Assembly: GCA_002391675.1 (NCBI GenBank)
Contig: DGFM01000042.1
Location: 20,532 to 82,930, forward strand
DNA from: Cloacimonetes bacterium UBA3900
GTDB lineage: Bacteria; Cloacimonadota; Cloacimonadia; Cloacimonadales; Cloacimonadaceae
Direction of reading: 5' to 3'
Length of the DNA: 62,399 nucleotides
The position numbers and the translations under genes are program-made. Below are positions 35,506-45,010 of the stretch, one piece after another; positions within the stretch are counted from its first letter, which is position 1; each line of letters begins with the position of its first letter. The notes beneath the pieces were generated by a model, which was given only the letters and a program-made list of their open reading frames with translations, did no database searches and had not been told where the DNA came from.

Positions 35506-36500
35506 GGCTCCGGCAGCACGGGCTTGAGATAAAGCCGGCAAAAGATTTCTATGACCAAGAGGCAGAAGGCGATCCAGAGGGGCCACATAAACTTCTCGCT
35601 GTAGATGTAGTTGAGGCGCACCTGGTAATCCGTCTTTTCCATCTCGTCGATCTGAGACATGATTTCTGCCAATTCTTCGCTATTGGTGGCCATTGATGCC
35701 TTCTTGGTGCCTGTGATCTGGGCGATGCGATCCAGGGTGTGCATATCCAGCTCGATATAGGTCTTGCGATAGGTCTTGCCAAAGATGGGGTCTTCAAAGG
35801 GGAAATCCACCAGGCCACCGCTGCCCACGCCCACGGGATAAACCTTGATTTTGTGGGCTGAGGCCATATGCGCTGCGCTGATGGGGTCAATCTCGCCGAT
35901 ATTGTTTACACCGTCCGTGATCAGGATGATTGCCTTGCTCTTGGCCTGGCTGCTTTTGAGCCTGGCGACGGATTTTGCCAGCCCCATCCCGATGGCTGTG
36001 CCGGAAGCTTGCATATTGACTTCCAGCTTGCCGAGTTGATCCAAAACAGCGGCGTGATCGAAGGTTAGAGGGCTTTGAGTGAGGGCATATTCGCTGAACG
36101 CAACCAGGGAAAAGCGGTCGTTGGGACGCTGTTTCACCATCTGCTCTGCCACTTTTACTGCGGCTTTGAGGCGGTTTGTGGGCTTGAAGTCTTCAGCTAA
36201 CATCGAGCCGCTGATATCCAGCGCCAGGACTATATCCACGCCCGCAGAGCTGCTGTCCTTGATGCCGCGGCCAAAGCGTGGCTGGATCAGCGCCAAAACC
36301 AGCGCCAAAAGTATGAGGCTGCGCAAAACGGGATAAAAGTAGGCCCAATATCGGCTGGAGCTGGAAAGCATGGAGATTTGCCCCAGCTTGGAGAAGGGCA
36401 GACGCAGCTGGTGCTTTTTGATGTGATAGCGCTTGATCAGCCAATAAAGCGGGATAAAGAGCAGCGTGAGCAGCAGCCAGGGTTTAGCGATTTGCAGCAT
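35502..36500 (-). CDS. batA: BatA, VWA-domain membrane protein
   Basis: The 332-residue protein opens with a hydrophobic anchor (KPWLLLTLLFIPLYWLIK) and a second helix. Its VWA domain carries the metal site VLALDISGSMLAEDF and the later ILITDGVNN, and a last helix (PLWIAFCLLVIEIFCRLYL) ends the chain. It overlaps the gene before it by 17 bases and batB after it by four. Confidence 0.92.
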   Translation of the reverse strand: MLQIAKPWLLLTLLFIPLYWLIKRYHIKKHQLRLPFSKLGQISMLSSSSRYWAYFYPVLRSLILLALVLALIQPRFGRGIKDSSSAGVDIVLALDISGSMLAEDFKPTNRLKAAVKVAEQMVKQRPNDRFSLVAFSEYALTQSPLTFDHAAVLDQLGKLEVNMQASGTAIGMGLAKSVARLKSSQAKSKAIILITDGVNNIGEIDPISAAHMASAHKIKVYPVGVGSGGLVDFPFEDPIFGKTYRKTYIELDMHTLDRIAQITGTKKASMATNSEELAEIMSQIDEMEKTDYQVRLNYIYSEKFMWPLWIAFCLLVIEIFCRLYLKPVLPEP

Positions 36501-37425
36501 CTGTCTCCCCCGGGGGTCTGTTGAGCAGCTTCTGCGCCTCTATCACCTCAAAGGCCAGCAGGTAGCTCTTGAGCCAGTCTTCCATGGCTTTGGTCTCTTC
36601 CAGACTGGGTTTGTGCTTGGCAAACTTGGCCATATCGCAGAAGGCCAAAAAGCGGATAACTTCATCAGATTTCAAGATCCCCACTCTGTTGATGGCTACC
36701 CTGATCTCGAAGGTGGTCATCTCCAAAGCGGCGATGCGGTATTCATGCATGATAAATTCCCGCAGGATCCAGGAAAGCTCGTAGTGGTGCTGGATCACCA
36801 TATCCTTGCTCAGCAAATCCCTGGCTTGAAGGTCGAGGAGTTTTTGCAGAGACTTCTTCCAATTGGGCAGCTTGGGCTCAGGTACTTCGACCGGCTTGAT
36901 CGGCTCCGGGACGGACTTCTTGCGCCCAAGCCAAAAGAAGAGAAAGACCAAAACCAGCAGCAGAACCACCGCCAGGATATACAGCCAGCCAGGGCTCTGC
37001 CAGGGATATTTGAGCGGGGCTTTGATGTCGACCAGGGTGGTATCTGATTCCGCTCTCACTGGCACGATATTGAGACGGAATCTATCTGTGTAAGCGATTG
37101 GGTTGCCGCTATCTACCGGTTGCACCTGCAGGGAAGGAAAGCTGTGATATCCGGGCAGCAGCGGCACGATGGTGAGCTTGAAATGAGCGGGCAATCCCGC
37201 CTCCGTGATGCGCTCCACCTTTATCACTTTGAAGTTTGTGAGCGTATCGGGTACCACCACACGATTGAGCGGATATTCGGCTCTGAGATGGAAGTAAAAA
37301 CGGTCTCCCACGCTGAGATCATTGTCATTCTCCAGGCTTTGCACGATGTTTACGTCGGCCAAGAGCAGGCCGCCAAGGCCCAGGAGCAGCATGATCAGCG
37401 TGAGGATTCTTCTCATCTTAAGCAT
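36484..37425 (-). CDS. Bat-cluster membrane protein (BatD-like / DUF4381-like)
   Basis: The 313-residue protein has a signal-like start (ILTLIMLLLGLGGLLLA), a beta-rich outer domain to about residue 165, one membrane helix (WLYILAVVLLLVLVFLFFWL) and a helical cytosolic part. It occupies the place where DUF4381-type proteins are often found between DUF58 and BatA. The start at 37425 overlaps the DUF58 stop by eight bases; an in-frame ATG at 37416 is an alternative. The long frame back to 37479 lies within the DUF58 gene. Confidence 0.72.
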   Translation of the reverse strand: MLKMRRILTLIMLLLGLGGLLLADVNIVQSLENDNDLSVGDRFYFHLRAEYPLNRVVVPDTLTNFKVIKVERITEAGLPAHFKLTIVPLLPGYHSFPSLQVQPVDSGNPIAYTDRFRLNIVPVRAESDTTLVDIKAPLKYPWQSPGWLYILAVVLLLVLVFLFFWLGRKKSVPEPIKPVEVPEPKLPNWKKSLQKLLDLQARDLLSKDMVIQHHYELSWILREFIMHEYRIAALEMTTFEIRVAINRVGILKSDEVIRFLAFCDMAKFAKHKPSLEETKAMEDWLKSYLLAFEVIEAQKLLNRPPGETDAANR

Positions 37426-38308
37426 ACCGCATACGCTTGCGCTTCTGGAAAAACTCCCGCAGGATCCGGCTTGCCTCATCTGAGGGATAAAAGCACAGGT
37501 GATCTACTTTAGCACGCTTGAGCTCTTTGCTGAGCTGCGTTTGCCCTGCATCAAACTGCGATTTGTACCTCTTGCGCAGGACGGGATCGGAGCTGTTTAC
37601 ATACATGGTAAAGCCGGTTTCGGGGTCGTAGAGATTGAGGATGCCGGCATTGGGCAACTGCCGCTCCGCCTCATCCAAAATCTGCAGGGCAACCACATCG
37701 TGGCGTCTGGCCAGGATAGCCAGAGAATCCATGAAATCCTGATCTGCAAAGTCTGAAAGCACAAAGATGATGCTTCGTTTCTTAAGGATGAGGTTGGCAT
37801 AATCAAAGGCGGCAGCGAGGTTGGTGCGCGTGCTTTGGGGCTTGTTATAGAGGATGTCACGCAGCATTTGCAGGGCGCGGTTGCGTCCTTTACGCGGCGG
37901 GAGGTACTTTTCCAGCACGTCGGAAAACATGATCATGCCCACTTTGTCGTTGTTTGAAAGGGCGGAAAAGGCCAGCAGCGCCACCAGTTCGGCCTGTTTC
38001 TCCTTTTTGAGCATCACGCGGGTGCCGAAGTTCAGAGAGGCAGATACGTCGACGAGAAACACCACGTTCAGCTCACGCGTCTCCACATAGAGCTTCACAT
38101 AAGGCGAACCCAGGCGGGCACTTACATTCCAGTCTATATTGCGGTGACAATCCCCATACTGATATTCGCGCAACTCGGAAAACTCAAGGCCCTGGCCCTT
38201 GAAACTGGAGTGATATTCGCCACTGAAGGCCTCAGAGACCTTCCTGCGGCTGTGGATCTCTATCTTGTGTATCCTTCTCAGGATCTCAGCGGGAGTGCGG
38301 GTGAGCAA
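37418..38308 (-). CDS. DUF58 family protein
   Basis: The 296-residue protein matches DUF58: GEYHSSFKGQGLEFSELREY and GDCHRNIDWNVSARLGSPYV near the start, then a VWA-like fold with VVFLVDVSASLNFGT and SIIFVLSDFAD. DUF58 proteins are regular partners of MoxR ATPases. It starts 13 bases after moxR and overlaps the next gene. Confidence 0.93.
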   Translation of the reverse strand: MLTRTPAEILRRIHKIEIHSRRKVSEAFSGEYHSSFKGQGLEFSELREYQYGDCHRNIDWNVSARLGSPYVKLYVETRELNVVFLVDVSASLNFGTRVMLKKEKQAELVALLAFSALSNNDKVGMIMFSDVLEKYLPPRKGRNRALQMLRDILYNKPQSTRTNLAAAFDYANLILKKRSIIFVLSDFADQDFMDSLAILARRHDVVALQILDEAERQLPNAGILNLYDPETGFTMYVNSSDPVLRKRYKSQFDAGQTQLSKELKRAKVDHLCFYPSDEASRILREFFQKRKRMRYA

Positions 38309-38320
38309 GCGTGCTTCCCT

Positions 38321-39307
38321 TTACGGAACTTCTATTTCGTCCAAGATGCGGTTGATAATGGCATCGGAAGTGAGTTCTTCCGCTTCTGCCTCATAGGAAA
38401 GGATGACTCTGTGCCTGAGCACGTCTTTGGCAACCGCTTTGATATCGTCTGGAATCACGTAGGCACGATGGTCGAGATAGGCATGCGCCTTGGCTGCCCG
38501 TGCCATAAAGATGCTGGCTCTGGGAGAGGCGCCATATTCGATCAAGCCATTGAGGGAACTGATGTTGGCAAAGCGTTCAGGATGCCTGGTGGCGTGCACC
38601 AAACTGAGGATATAATCCTTGAGTTTATCCTCCATATAGATCAGCTTTACCACTTTCTGCATCTCTGCCAACTGAGTGGGGGAGAGCACTTTGTTTACCC
38701 TGATCTCATCGTCGTTTACCATCCTGTCTATGATCAGACGCTCCTCCTGGAGGCTGGGATAGCCGATCTTGAGTTTGAAGAGGAATCTGTCTACCTGCGC
38801 TTCAGGCAGAGGGTAGGTGCCTTCTTGCTCGATCGGGTTTTGCGTAGCCATCACAAAGAAGGGAAAAGGCAGGGCGTAGCTGTGGTCGCCGATGGTTACC
38901 TGGCGCTCCTGCATTGCTTCCAGGAGGGCGCTTTGCACCTTTGAAGGTGCGCGGTTGATCTCATCTGCCAGGATAAAGTTGCTGAAGATAGGCCCTTTCT
39001 TGGGCTTGAAATCCCCTGATCGTTGGTCATAAATCAGGGTGCCGGTGATATCGGCGGGCAGGAGGTCTGGTGTGAATTGGATGCGCTTGTTTTCCGCATC
39101 AAACACAGAGGCCAAAGTGCTCACGATCAAGGTTTTGGCCAAGCCGGGCACTCCCTCTATGAGGACGTGACCATTGACCAATACGCCGATGATCAGCCTG
39201 CGCAGGATGTGGTCCTGACCCACGATCACGGTGCCTATCTCTCTAAATACCTCATCCAAGATAGCGGAGCTGTCCAATACCTGCTGATGTACATCTTCTA
39301 TGGACAT
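38321..39307 (-). CDS. MoxR-type AAA+ ATPase
   Basis: The 328-residue ATPase has a Walker A region variant GVPGLAKTLIVSTLA, Walker B ILADEINRAPSKVQSALLEA and sensor 1 VMATQNPIEQEGTYPLPEAQ. MoxR proteins act as chaperone-like partners for VWA proteins, here the DUF58 and Bat products. The start at 39307 is chosen because AAAGGAG stands six bases before it; the upstream ATG at 39325 lacks a site. It is the first gene of the eight-gene cluster. Confidence 0.95.
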   Translation of the reverse strand: MSIEDVHQQVLDSSAILDEVFREIGTVIVGQDHILRRLIIGVLVNGHVLIEGVPGLAKTLIVSTLASVFDAENKRIQFTPDLLPADITGTLIYDQRSGDFKPKKGPIFSNFILADEINRAPSKVQSALLEAMQERQVTIGDHSYALPFPFFVMATQNPIEQEGTYPLPEAQVDRFLFKLKIGYPSLQEERLIIDRMVNDDEIRVNKVLSPTQLAEMQKVVKLIYMEDKLKDYILSLVHATRHPERFANISSLNGLIEYGASPRASIFMARAAKAHAYLDHRAYVIPDDIKAVAKDVLRHRVILSYEAEAEELTSDAIINRILDEIEVP

Positions 39308-39345
39308 CGTGTACTCCTTTTTCATATTGTGTTTTTCTCAGCTAT

Positions 39346-39383
39346 AAAAAGAATCGGGAATAGTCTTTAAACAGGCTATTCCC
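39346..39383 (-). terminator. Terminator between rpmB and the MoxR/Bat operon
   Basis: GGGAATAG (39356-39363) pairs exactly with CTATTCCC (39376-39383). On the reverse strand a TTTTT run follows (complement of 39346-39350). It ends rpmB; partial read-through into moxR is possible because no promoter was recognised between. Confidence 0.78.
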
Positions 39384-39444
39384 AATACCTTATGCAAAGC
39401 TGCCCTAAATAGACACGCTGCATCGAAAACCGAACAGAACTATA

Positions 39445-39642
39445 TCAGCCTCTGACGACTTTGCGAACTTTATTTGCCTTGAGGCAGGAACTGCAGACTT
39501 TTATCCGTTTAGAGCCGCCTTCAATGCTGACTCTTACTTCGTGTAAGTTGGGGAAAAAGCGGCGCTTGGTGGCGTTCAATGCGTGGGAACGATGGTTGCC
39601 AACCTGAGCCCCTTTTCCACAGATATTACATATTCTTGACAT
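39445..39642 (-). CDS. rpmB: 50S ribosomal protein L28
   Basis: The 65-residue protein begins MSRICNICGKGAQVGNHRSH and ends with KVCSSCLKANKVRKVVRG. It keeps the two zinc-type Cys pairs (CNIC, CSSC) of the C+ form of L28. Other signature residues are HALNATKRRFFPNLHEVRV. It is transcribed alone, with a promoter upstream and a terminator downstream. Confidence 0.96.
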   Translation of the reverse strand: MSRICNICGKGAQVGNHRSHALNATKRRFFPNLHEVRVSIEGGSKRIKVCSSCLKANKVRKVVRG

Positions 39643-39672
39643 TTTTCACCGTCCATAATTCTATTTGTCGTG

Positions 39673-39702
39673 CCATTAAAATGTAAGCCCCTTTTTTGAC
39701 AA
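39673..39702 (-). promoter_or_regulatory. Putative promoter of rpmB
   Basis: On the reverse strand TTGTCA (39697-39702) is followed after 16 bases by TTTAAT (39675-39680) and GG. The spacer AAAAAGGGGCT closely resembles the tRNA-cluster promoter near 48009, suggesting shared control of translation genes. Confidence 0.6.
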
Positions 39703-39706
39703 GTCT

Positions 39707-40813
39707 TTATTTTAGATTTTGAGGAATTCGAATATCGAAGCGACTGCCATGAGGCTGAACTGGCATATATTCCAGGCGGCCGCGATGTTCCAAAACAATC
39801 TTTTTGCAGATGGCCAAACCGAGGCCGGTTCCATAGGATTTATTGTGTGTGATGAAGGGTTGGAACAGCTCGGAACGAATCTCTTCCGGGATACCCGGTC
39901 CATCGTCGATGAGGCTGATCTGCAGCCAACCGGCGGAGAGGCTGGTTTTGATGATGATGGTGCCTTGGTCTTTGAGCGCTTCCGAGGAGTTTTTGATCAG
40001 GTTGGTAAGCACGCGGCGCATCTTATTGCCATCAAAGTAGACGGGCTTATTCACGTTATTCTCGATAATTAGCTCCACATCCCGTCCCTTCAGAGAAGTT
40101 CCATAGATGTTCTTTATTCCCTGCAAATAGGCTTGCAGGTCTATCTGCTGAATCAGGGGCTGCACCTCGGTTCCCTTGGCAAAATCCAGGGTTTCGCGCA
40201 CCATCTGGTCCACCAGCTTGGTTTGAGAGATGATGTTTTGTGTGTGTTCCGCCGCATCCGGGAATTGGTTTTCGATCAACTGCGCCGTGAGCACGATCAC
40301 CGTAAAGGGAGACTTGATGTCGTGGATGATCTTGCTGGCAGCCATGCCGATAGCCATCAGGCGGTTTTTGCTGATCATCTGATTCATCAGCTCGATAAAC
40401 TTTTCGTTGGTGTCACGCAGGCGTCCGGACAAGGTGCGGATCAGGTTGAACATCACGATCGGATGGGTGAAGGTGATATCCATAAATACTTCCCTGGGCA
40501 TCACCATCAGTTCCACATCCTCCAAAGCAACAGCTGATGCGCTCCTGGGAGCATCATTGATCAGGCTCATCTCGCCAAAGACATCCCCGGGCCCCAAGAC
40601 AGACAGCCTGGCAAAGAGGTTGTCATCATTCTCGATATCCTTGCTGATTTCCACCTTGCCACTGTCGATATAGAAGAGGTTGTCACCTTCAGCATGTTCG
40701 CTGATGATGGCCTCGCCTTTCTTGAAGCTGATGCGCTTGAGGTCTTTGGTAATGTTCTCGATATTATCCGGCGTCAAGCCGCTAAAGATACTTAATTCTT
40801 CATGTTGCGTCAT
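39707..40813 (-). CDS. Histidine kinase with N-terminal cyclic-nucleotide-binding domain
   Basis: The 368-residue soluble protein begins with a CRP-type cNMP-binding domain (about 10-125; segments GEAIISEHAEGDNLFYIDSG and PGDVFGEMSLINDAPRSASA). It then has a HisKA helix with the phospho-acceptor in SKIIHDIKSPFTVIV, and a HATPase domain with NLIKNSSEAL, LIDDGPGIP and GTGLGLAICKK. No membrane segment or receiver domain is present and no response regulator gene adjoins it. The cNMP domain may bind cAMP, cyclic di-GMP or nothing. It could feed PorX or another distant regulator, but nothing here proves it. Confidence 0.9.
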   Translation of the reverse strand: MTQHEELSIFSGLTPDNIENITKDLKRISFKKGEAIISEHAEGDNLFYIDSGKVEISKDIENDDNLFARLSVLGPGDVFGEMSLINDAPRSASAVALEDVELMVMPREVFMDITFTHPIVMFNLIRTLSGRLRDTNEKFIELMNQMISKNRLMAIGMAASKIIHDIKSPFTVIVLTAQLIENQFPDAAEHTQNIISQTKLVDQMVRETLDFAKGTEVQPLIQQIDLQAYLQGIKNIYGTSLKGRDVELIIENNVNKPVYFDGNKMRRVLTNLIKNSSEALKDQGTIIIKTSLSAGWLQISLIDDGPGIPEEIRSELFQPFITHNKSYGTGLGLAICKKIVLEHRGRLEYMPVQPHGSRFDIRIPQNLK

Positions 40814-40921
40814 AAAAGTATTCCTTATGCTTTGAGTAATTCAAGGTTGAGGACATGGTAGGCAAGGCTGTATCTGTTGTCAATCAATATTATCATCTCA
40901 TCTCTGATACAGGCCACGGTG

Positions 40922-42361
40922 CTAAATCTTCACTATCATGTCCACATTTCTAAATCTTGCGGGAGCAACTCCATGCGAGAGCAGCATCGACTGTCCGGGC
41001 TCTCCTTTTCCACAGGAGAAAGTGCCGTGAAACATCCATTCTTCTTCGCCGCAGACGGCGTCACAGGCGTTCCAAAATGGCTGTGTGATGCCGTAGTAGG
41101 TGGGTTCTTTCACGATTCCCACTATCCTGCCATCTTTGATCTGATAGCCGATTTCGGTGGTAAATTGGAAGTTGTTGCGGTTGTCGTCTATGCTCCAGGT
41201 TTTGGTAAAGTCTACCAGATAACCCCTTTCGGTGGAGGCGATAAGCTCGTCCAGACTTCCCTTTCCCGGTGCCAGGCAGAAGTTTGTCATGCGCACCAGC
41301 GGGTAGTCATCCGCAAAGCTGGCCTTCATGTTTGAAGAGGGTTCCAGGCCCAGCTTGTGAGCGATATAACGTGAGCTTTGCAGGTCCTGAAGCACGCCCT
41401 GGCTGATGATGTTTACTTTCTTGCCGGGCACGCCTTCATCGTCCAGGGGATGAAAGCCCATGCCGCGTGGGTCTGTGCTGTCCGAGTAGATATTCACCAC
41501 CGGCGATCCATACTGGAATTTGCCCAGCATCTCCGGTTTGATAAAGGTCTTGCCCGCATATGAGATCTCCATGCCAAAGATGCGGTCTGCCTCGGTAGCA
41601 TGTCCCACAGATTCGTGGAGCTGCAGGGCCAGATGTCCGCCTCCTATGATGATATCAGCTTTCTTTTCGCTCACCACGGGCGCCTTGAGCAGGTCTGTAG
41701 CCTCCTTGATGATCCTCTCGGTGTTATGCTCAAAATCGTAGAGGTAAAACTGTTCAAATCCGGCTCTGCCGCCGCTCATATCGCCGGGCCAGGTACGGCT
41801 CTGATTTTGCTGTCCATCAGAAGCCGCCACCTGCATCATGGGCATGGTATTGTAATACACAGTGTGGCTGTAGCTGCCTTCGCTGTTTGCATAATACTTC
41901 TCTTGGCGCTGAAACACAGCCACCAACATGGAAAACACTATCTTTCCCTGCGGTTTGATGGCGGTGGCCAGCTTGCCCAGATAGTCCAGCTTTTCTTCTT
42001 TATCCATTTCAAAGGGGTCAATCTCGGGTTTGAAGATGTATTCAGCTTTCGTGGCCGGCAGTGCGGGGAAGCTTTCCGCCTCAGTTTTGAATGCGCTGCC
42101 GCTTTCTGCGTTGCTGATTGCCGTCTTGATCATGCGCTCTATGGAAGCATCTGAGAGATCGTCACTTCCGGCAAAGCCCCAACAGCCCCTTATCATCACG
42201 CGGATGCCCACGCTGATGGATTCCTTATCGGAGGAAAAGCCTCTCAAGAAGCCATCGGCAAAGTAGAAGCTTTCCTCGTCGGTGATGGTGATGCGTGCAT
42301 CGGCAAATTGGATTTTATCACTGTCCAGTTTCTGGATTATACTTTTGATTTTATGTTCCAT
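40922..42361 (-). CDS. tldD: TldD, metalloprotease subunit
   Basis: The 479-residue protein carries the zinc motif HESVGHATEADRIFG (HExxxH) near residue 250 and matches the TldD side of the family. TldD and TldE form a heterodimer that degrades unfolded short peptides and, in some bacteria, removes leaders from modified peptides such as microcin B17. It follows tldE with a 10-base gap. Confidence 0.93.
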   Translation of the reverse strand: MEHKIKSIIQKLDSDKIQFADARITITDEESFYFADGFLRGFSSDKESISVGIRVMIRGCWGFAGSDDLSDASIERMIKTAISNAESGSAFKTEAESFPALPATKAEYIFKPEIDPFEMDKEEKLDYLGKLATAIKPQGKIVFSMLVAVFQRQEKYYANSEGSYSHTVYYNTMPMMQVAASDGQQNQSRTWPGDMSGGRAGFEQFYLYDFEHNTERIIKEATDLLKAPVVSEKKADIIIGGGHLALQLHESVGHATEADRIFGMEISYAGKTFIKPEMLGKFQYGSPVVNIYSDSTDPRGMGFHPLDDEGVPGKKVNIISQGVLQDLQSSRYIAHKLGLEPSSNMKASFADDYPLVRMTNFCLAPGKGSLDELIASTERGYLVDFTKTWSIDDNRNNFQFTTEIGYQIKDGRIVGIVKEPTYYGITQPFWNACDAVCGEEEWMFHGTFSCGKGEPGQSMLLSHGVAPARFRNVDMIVKI

Positions 42362-42371
42362 TATCAGGCTC

Positions 42372-43697
42372 CTAAATAGTGTGAGTGGAAGAGCTTATCT
42401 GAAAGCCTTTGATGAGGGCGTGAGGTGCTTTTGTGCTGGAGATGTCAAAGCTGCCGTAGTTGTCGGAAAAGGCGGTGGTATGTGCCTTGTTCTCCAGTGC
42501 GATGACGTTTCTCAGGATGCGCTCGATCTTCTCGGTAAAGCGCAGGGAATTCACCACATTCACGATCTTTCCGTCTTTGATCAGGAAAGTGCCGTCCCGC
42601 GTGAGTCCGGTGATGGAAGTCTCTTTCATATTGATAAAGTTCATATAGTGCAGACTGGAGATGTAGAGCCCGTTTTTGACTTCCTTGACCATCTCCTCGA
42701 GGCTGCTTTCACCGGGCGCAATGCTGAGGCAGCTTCCCGTGTTGCCGTTTTTGGGCAATCCTGTCTTGCGGTGATAGTAGTGATCGCAGGTAAAGGCTTT
42801 AAACACACCCTGTTCCACCAGCTTTAGGGGCTTGTAGATGTGTCCGTCAGATCCATAATCCTGGCGGATCATATCCGGATCCGTAGGATCATCCGTGATT
42901 GAGATATGAGGCGGGAATACCTGCACATCCAGCTTGTCTTCAAAAAAGCTGTCGTGCTGGTCATAGGCTCTTGCGTCCATACACCAGGAGAGATACTGCA
43001 CAAATTCCGCCACACATCTGGGCGCCAGGATCACGTCATATTCACCCGCTTCCACATCCACCACCGGGTTTTTGCAGTGCTCTATCTTTCGCAGCAGCTC
43101 AGCGGTGAATGCCTCTTCATCAAACTTGGCAAAATCCTCGCCGCCAAAGTTTTGCAACACCGTTACTTCACTATCTTTGTGCACCGCCTTCACTTCCAAA
43201 AAGATGGGCGAGCCGGCGCTGCTCTTATCCAGATTGTTGCTATTGATCATCCTGGAGCTGCCATAGTTGCAGATAAAGGTGCCAAAGATATCGAATCCAT
43301 GGGGTTTAACAGCTTCTGCGATGCGGTTTAGGATGGCGGACTTGAGCTGCAGGGGAACCTGCTCGATATTGTTTATCACATCCCTGGGTTCTGCCAGCGT
43401 GGGGTCGTCTTCCAGGTCCACAAAATCGGGATCCGGCGGCAGTTTATCCAGTATATCCAGAGCTTCTTTCAAGGCTTCATCTATCTTGGCCCGGGTGGGG
43501 TCATTGATGGTAAAGCCATAGTTTCTCTGGTCTTTATAGAGACTGAGATACAGGGAGTGATTGCTTTTGCTGATGTTGTAGTTTGTCTGGCTCCGGTAAA
43601 AGCGCAGGAAATCTGTGTTCCAGTTTTGCTGGTAGATCACCCAGAGCAGTTGCGGATGTTTATGCAATTGGTCTTTGAGATATGCGATAAAGTCCAT
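42372..43697 (-). CDS. tldE: TldE (PmbA-like) protease subunit
   Basis: The 441-residue protein is the non-catalytic-type partner: same fold as TldD but no HExxxH. Family segments include GLTRDGTFLIKDGKIVNVVN and LRFTEKIERILRNVIALEN near the C-terminus. It lies between the amidohydrolase gene and tldD with 10- to 16-base gaps, so all are one transcript. Confidence 0.88.
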   Translation of the reverse strand: MDFIAYLKDQLHKHPQLLWVIYQQNWNTDFLRFYRSQTNYNISKSNHSLYLSLYKDQRNYGFTINDPTRAKIDEALKEALDILDKLPPDPDFVDLEDDPTLAEPRDVINNIEQVPLQLKSAILNRIAEAVKPHGFDIFGTFICNYGSSRMINSNNLDKSSAGSPIFLEVKAVHKDSEVTVLQNFGGEDFAKFDEEAFTAELLRKIEHCKNPVVDVEAGEYDVILAPRCVAEFVQYLSWCMDARAYDQHDSFFEDKLDVQVFPPHISITDDPTDPDMIRQDYGSDGHIYKPLKLVEQGVFKAFTCDHYYHRKTGLPKNGNTGSCLSIAPGESSLEEMVKEVKNGLYISSLHYMNFINMKETSITGLTRDGTFLIKDGKIVNVVNSLRFTEKIERILRNVIALENKAHTTAFSDNYGSFDISSTKAPHALIKGFQISSSTHTI

Positions 43698-43713
43698 GCT
43701 TTCTTCCTATATA

Positions 43714-44988
43714 TTATGAAATCCAAGATCTTTTGTTGTGGCGGCGTCTGGGCGTGTGCATACGCGGCAGGTAACCTCCGCGGCGCTCCAGGATTTCGCC
43801 ATTTTCCACGGCCATTTCGCCCTTGATCCACACCGAATCTATATGCCCCTCCAGCTCCATCTCCTGATGGTCGTTGAGCGGCATGATGGTATTTACGGTG
43901 GGGTCCAGGATCACAAAATCGGCATCCGATCCGACGGCAATGCATCCTTTTTCGGGATAGATGCCCAGGCGCTTGGCCGGGTTTTCGCTCACCATCTTGA
44001 TCACGGTTGCCAAGGGTACTCTGCGCTTTTTCCACAGTTCGCTCAGCATCCAAAGGTAGCTGTAGGGCATGAGGTCTGGCGCTTCACAGGCAAAGAGCGG
44101 CTCTTGTTTTTCATCGCAGATGCCTGCATTGTGCGAGACTGTATACAGCTTGTTGGTGCGCACCAGATGCAGCAGCTCCTGTCTCTCTTCCGCAGTGCCA
44201 AAGTCAAAATCCACGTTGCTGTTTACTTCGGTTTCATAAAATTGCATCAGGTTCAAGATGTTGATGGAGAAGGAGATGTCCGATCTCTTGGAGATGGAAT
44301 TTACAAAATCAATCGTTTCCCAGGCATTCACCCTGGGGATGTGGATGGGGTTTTCCTGCATACGGCGCAATATCTTGCGGATGGCGTCTCTTTGGGCATC
44401 ATCAGAGGGCTTGGAGTGGTTTTCCTGATCCCAGCCCTGGAAGGTGAAAGCGGTGTCGCTCTCATAGATATCCATAAAGAGGTCCATGATCTCATCAAAG
44501 CTGAGCTCGGTGATCGCATCATTTGGGGAAGGCGAGAAGATGGCCAATCCCAGGGCACCACGCGTCCACAGCTCCAGGGCGCTTTCCGCGTGATAAGGAT
44601 AGTTTTCTATCTCCACATTGCCCCAGAAAGGCATTGCCACATAAGACGAGGCGTCGATCAGGCTCTTCAGGTGGTTCATCTCACGTATGTCAAAGATGGG
44701 CTGCGGGTTGCGATAGCTCAGCTCGGCCATACAGGTCCAGCCGCCCAAAAGTGCCAAACGGCTGATATGCGTGATCTGGGCTTGAGGTTCGTTGTCACTC
44801 ACGATGTGACAGTGGGGATCAATAGCACCGGGCAGCAGGATGCGCCCGGCGAGGTCAATCTCTTCATGTGGCTCTTCTATCTCGATCTCGGAATTTGAGA
44901 TCTTGATGATCTGTTCGTCAAAAAGTACGTTGACTTTCTTCAAAGCCATTGAGGAGGTGGGTAGTAAGACGTGTTTGAATAATTTCAT
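43714..44988 (-). CDS. Dihydroorotase/hydantoinase-family protein, active site altered
   Basis: The 424-residue amidohydrolase-fold protein has RILLPGAIDPHCHIV near residue 50, which keeps the Asp-x-His-x-His metal motif. Late strands SVWIKGEMAVENGEI and GSDADFVILDPT are also typical. Where dihydroorotases and hydantoinases have a carboxylated Lys (a GxxGxKxF pattern), the sequence reads RGALGLAIFSP, with Ala in place of Lys. It may be inactive or use one metal. It is in the fabI-tldE-tldD operon; the true substrate is unknown and pyrC is not claimed. Confidence 0.75.
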   Translation of the reverse strand: MKLFKHVLLPTSSMALKKVNVLFDEQIIKISNSEIEIEEPHEEIDLAGRILLPGAIDPHCHIVSDNEPQAQITHISRLALLGGWTCMAELSYRNPQPIFDIREMNHLKSLIDASSYVAMPFWGNVEIENYPYHAESALELWTRGALGLAIFSPSPNDAITELSFDEIMDLFMDIYESDTAFTFQGWDQENHSKPSDDAQRDAIRKILRRMQENPIHIPRVNAWETIDFVNSISKRSDISFSINILNLMQFYETEVNSNVDFDFGTAEERQELLHLVRTNKLYTVSHNAGICDEKQEPLFACEAPDLMPYSYLWMLSELWKKRRVPLATVIKMVSENPAKRLGIYPEKGCIAVGSDADFVILDPTVNTIMPLNDHQEMELEGHIDSVWIKGEMAVENGEILERRGGYLPRMHTPRRRHNKRSWIS

Positions 44989-45010
44989 TTATCTATCTCT
45001 TTGCCTGTTG

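Noticed and set aside
43738..44898. Forward frame of 386 codons inside the amidohydrolase gene
   Set aside because: Antisense shadow; operon context supports the reverse gene.
43714..44988. Naming the amidohydrolase pyrC
   Set aside because: The expected carboxylated lysine is replaced and no pyrimidine genes adjoin it.
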